In this document: positions 61,991-64,000 of the stretch, piece after piece
Layout: each line of letters opens with the position of its first letter
How positions within the stretch are numbered: the stretch's first letter is position 1
Source of the DNA: Litoreibacter arenae DSM 19593
GTDB taxonomy: Bacteria; Pseudomonadota; Alphaproteobacteria; Rhodobacterales; Rhodobacteraceae
NCBI RefSeq assembly: GCF_000442275.2
Contig: NZ_KE557306.1
Location: forward strand, 186,001-250,000
Reading direction: 5' to 3'
Length of the DNA stretch: 64,000 bases
Made by a program: the position numbers and the translations under genes
Notes under the pieces: model-generated
Seen by the model: the letters and a program-made list of their open reading frames with translations, nothing else
Told to the model about the DNA's origin: nothing
Databases searched by the model: none

Positions 61991-62680
61991 ATGATCGAAG
62001 AACCTAAGTCTCTACGGATCGGGCCAGAGGTGGACCGCAGGCCAACGGCTGAACAGATCGCCGCGTTTCGGGGCGTGCCCACGGGGTTCGTAGTGGATGC
62101 GATGTTCGGGGCAGGGGCGATGTGTGCCACCATTTCGCCGCTGGGCGCCGGCAATGCCCGAGTCGCTGGCCCCGCTTTGACGGCGGATAACCGACCGTCG
62201 GATATATTGGCGACCTTGGGCTGCCTGCGATACCTGAAGTCGGGTGACGTCCTGATAGGCGCGGCACAAGGCTGGCAAGGGTGCGCTGCGGCGGGCGACC
62301 GTGTTGCGGGCATGGCGAAAAACGCAGGGGCTGCGGCCTTTGTGACGGATGGCCCAATGCGTGACTATGACGGAATTCTGGAAGTGGGATTGCCGTGCTG
62401 GTGCACGGGGCTTAACCCCGGATCGCCTTACGGGACCGGTCCGGGGCAGATTGGCACGCGCGTGGTTGTCGGCGGCCAAACGGTCGAGACAGGGGACATG
62501 ATCGTGGCCGACCGTGACGGCGTCGTGGTCGTTCCATTTGCCAAGATCGACGACGTCGCCGCGCGGCTCGGGGCAATACGGGACATGGAAATGGAACTAG
62601 ATGCCGAGGTTCGGAAGGGGTTGGTTCTACCTGATGCGATTGCCGAAGTCCTCGACAGTGACAAAACGGAAGTGATGTAG
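61991..62680 (+). CDS. RraA-family protein (aldolase-like)
   Basis: The 229-residue protein has the RraA/HMG-aldolase fold with KSGDVLIGAAQGWQGCAAAG, FVTDGPMRDYDGILEVGLPC and DMIVADRDGVVVVPFAKID. The Arg-Asp pair in the second motif fits the divalent-metal aldolase group (4-carboxy-4-hydroxy-2-oxoadipate aldolase type), while a role as RNase E inhibitor is also possible by name only. GAGAGGAG is before the ATG. It follows argF by 44 bases. Confidence 0.85.
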   Translation: MIEEPKSLRIGPEVDRRPTAEQIAAFRGVPTGFVVDAMFGAGAMCATISPLGAGNARVAGPALTADNRPSDILATLGCLRYLKSGDVLIGAAQGWQGCAAAGDRVAGMAKNAGAAAFVTDGPMRDYDGILEVGLPCWCTGLNPGSPYGTGPGQIGTRVVVGGQTVETGDMIVADRDGVVVVPFAKIDDVAARLGAIRDMEMELDAEVRKGLVLPDAIAEVLDSDKTEVM

Positions 62681-62868
62681 AAGATTGCGGACAGGGCCGA
62701 GATTGGCAAGCCGCTCGCAGCCCTGTCTGCCTCCCTGCTGTGCAGTGGAGTACGCTTTGGATATAGGGCCAAGCGGACCAAAGCGGAAGGCGCACTGGCG
62801 AACAGCCATTGCGCGTATCGGCCTCAAAGGAATTTTACGATAACTCACATCTGCGCGAGTGCGTGGCG

Positions 62869-63357
62869 TTACTTCGGTGTCATGATGATGCAGGTCGTGG
62901 AGCCGGTGGCGTAAAGTTTGCCGTCCTCGACGCCGACGATCCTGCCTGTCGCCACCCCAGTAGAGCGGCCCGCGTGCTCGACCGTGCCGATGGCGTCCAC
63001 CGTCACGCCGGAAGGGATCGGGCGGATGATGTTTACCTTGTATTCCAGTGTCGTGTAGACCGACCCTTTGGGAACGCAGGTCATCACGGCGCAGGCCATG
63101 GCGCTGTCAAGAAGGGTGCCGTACCAGCCGCCGTGAATAGTGCCGCTGGGGTTCATGTGATCGAAACCGGGGGTGCCGCGAAAGATGACCTCAGCCGCCG
63201 CGACGCTTTGGAGGCGGTAGTTCAGCGCCGCCCCTATCGGTGCCATAGGCAGCTCGCCCGCAAGCACCTTTTGCATGAATTCCAACCCGGACATGGACAG
63301 GATTTCATCCGGCCCGGGCAATTGGTCCGCGCGCTCGGGCGTAAATTGTTCGGGCAT
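62869..63357 (-). CDS. PaaI-type hot-dog thioesterase
   Basis: The 162-residue protein has the hot-dog thioesterase signs GTPGFDHMNPSGTIHGGWYG and LDSAMACAVMTCVPKGS. It should hydrolyse an acyl- or phenylacetyl-CoA-type ester. It lies downstream of metF on the same strand, beyond a hairpin. Confidence 0.88.
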   Translation of the reverse strand: MPEQFTPERADQLPGPDEILSMSGLEFMQKVLAGELPMAPIGAALNYRLQSVAAAEVIFRGTPGFDHMNPSGTIHGGWYGTLLDSAMACAVMTCVPKGSVYTTLEYKVNIIRPIPSGVTVDAIGTVEHAGRSTGVATGRIVGVEDGKLYATGSTTCIIMTPK

Positions 63358-63362
63358 AAGGG

Positions 63363-63411
63363 CGGGCCTGTTTCCTAGGGGATGTCGGGGAGACGGTAGG
63401 AGACAGGCCCG
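63363..63411. other. Long inverted repeat between metF and the thioesterase gene
   Basis: The 14-base arms CGGGCCTGTTTCCT and AGGAGACAGGCCCG pair with one G-T and enclose 21 bases. It sits 20 bases past the metF stop and right before the thioesterase start. There is no T run. It may halt or process the transcript, or bind a regulator. Confidence 0.55.
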
Positions 63412-63430
63412 TGAGGTGCAACCGGCAGCG

Positions 63431-64000
63431 TTACGCCACTTGCGCCAAAGCCACTTTCGGGGTCACGCCGAGCGCTGCACAGATGTCGCGGGTCAACTCT
63501 GGGCGGTTCAGGGTGTAGAAGTGCAGGTGGTCCACGCCGCCATCGACGAGGTCGGAGCACAACTCGGTCACCACGGATTGCGCCAACAGGTCGTGGCGGT
63601 CGTCGCGGATGGCAGTGGCGAAGGCCTCGTCCAGCCATGCTGGCACCACGGTGCCGCAGCGTTTTGCGAAGTTGCTGGCGCGGGTCCAGTCCTCGATCGG
63701 GAAGATGCCCGGCAGGATCGGCTTGTCGATACCGGCCTTCACACAGGCGTCACGGAAGCGGAAGAAGGTGTCCGCCTCGAAGAAAAACTGGGTGATCGCA
63801 GCATCTGCGCCCGCATCGAACTTGCGCTTCAGGTAGGCGATGTTGGCCTCCATGGAGCCCGCCTCGGGGTGGCTGTCAGGATAGGCACCGACGCGGATGG
63901 TGGCGTCGGTCTCAGTTTTCAGCGCTTCGATCAACTCGATGGAGGAGGCGAAGCCGTTTTCGGTGGCTTTGAAGTCCTGACCCTTGGGTGCGTCGCCGCG
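63431..64000 (-). CDS. metF: Methylenetetrahydrofolate reductase, C-terminal part (runs off window)
   Basis: The visible 189 residues have GAYPDSHPEAGSMEANIAYL, AGADAAITQFFFEADTFFRF, PILPGIFPIEDW and HLHFYTLNRPELTRDIC, which are the last motifs of MetF. The enzyme reduces methylene-THF to methyl-THF for methionine synthesis. The N-terminal third is outside the window. The start of the gene is not visible. Confidence 0.92.
   Translation of the reverse strand, partial: RGDAPKGQDFKATENGFASSIELIEALKTETDATIRVGAYPDSHPEAGSMEANIAYLKRKFDAGADAAITQFFFEADTFFRFRDACVKAGIDKPILPGIFPIEDWTRASNFAKRCGTVVPAWLDEAFATAIRDDRHDLLAQSVVTELCSDLVDGGVDHLHFYTLNRPELTRDICAALGVTPKVALAQVA

Noticed and set aside
1-64000. CRISPR array or intact prophage
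   Set aside because: No regular spaced repeats of the right kind and no run of phage structural genes were seen.

Overview
The window looks like a chromosomal segment of a marine alphaproteobacterium of the Rhodobacterales (Roseobacter group). This rests on gene content and order rather than on any search. The supporting marks are a Tad pilus locus with an OmpA-type lipoprotein beside the secretin, a PleD homologue next to a DUF3572 gene, a pcm-tolC-PopZ-like block, GcrA, an Lrp-type regulator divergent from a bifunctional PutA without its own DNA-binding domain, small DUF6280 and DUF983 genes, and high GC with many ATGA/GTGA stop-start overlaps.

Layout. Positions 1-5.3 kb (minus strand) hold the start of a Tad/Flp pilus operon: four short Flp-like pilins, cpaB, the secretin rcpA/cpaC, an OmpA-like lipoprotein and the 5' part of cpaE, which runs off the window. 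At 5.7-11.6 kb are a lytic transglycosylase, a Nudix hydrolase, DUF983, an EF-hand protein followed by an ECF sigma factor, a small membrane protein and a ZraP/CpxP-like sensor, and a PleD-type diguanylate cyclase whose receiver lacks the usual Asp. At 11.6-19.1 kb lies what I read as a decayed integrative island. It is bounded by an intact tRNA-Cys gene and a degenerate copy of the tRNA-Cys 3' half in the same orientation. It contains a frameshifted replication-type helix-turn-helix gene, an Asp/Glu-hydantoin racemase, a complete branched-chain-amino-acid/urea-type ABC transporter, a GntR regulator with three candidate operators, an IS3 remnant and the tail of a tyrosine integrase ending 60 bp from the tRNA.

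At 19.4-31.9 kb are pcm, tolC, a PopZ-like gene, cobQ, the putR-putA pair, a rhomboid protease, two different fucosyltransferases (GT10 and GT11 families), efp, DUF6280 and tRNA-Leu(UAA). At 32-38.8 kb are an AbrB-type membrane protein, a YqaA-like protein, metG, an MFS transporter, an orphan HNH-like gene and an aldo/keto reductase. At 38.9-42.5 kb a tight four-gene operon appears to degrade L-carnitine to glycine betaine; its dehydrogenase is fused to the thioesterase. At 42.6-51.1 kb are an XRE regulator divergent from a fatty acid desaturase, a DMT exporter, a rhodanese, an AraC regulator beside a secreted protein with 21-bp upstream repeats, a histone-deacetylase-family hydrolase, an M48 lipoprotein protease, an IMPACT-family protein, an ABM-like protein and a CDGSH protein, with three palindromic repeats at gene ends.

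At 51.1-55.9 kb an IS5-family element has split a gene of unknown function just after its probable start. Then come rimO and a low-GC KAP-family P-loop NTPase that looks foreign. At 56-64 kb are an AsmA-like protein, an unknown conserved-looking gene, gcrA, argD-argF, an RraA-like protein, a PaaI-type thioesterase and the 3' part of metF. No CRISPR array, rRNA or intact prophage was seen. The strongest candidates for a second look are the tRNA-Cys island, the KAP NTPase gene, the EF-hand/sigma/metal-sensor module, the fused carnitine enzyme, and the interrupted unknown gene.
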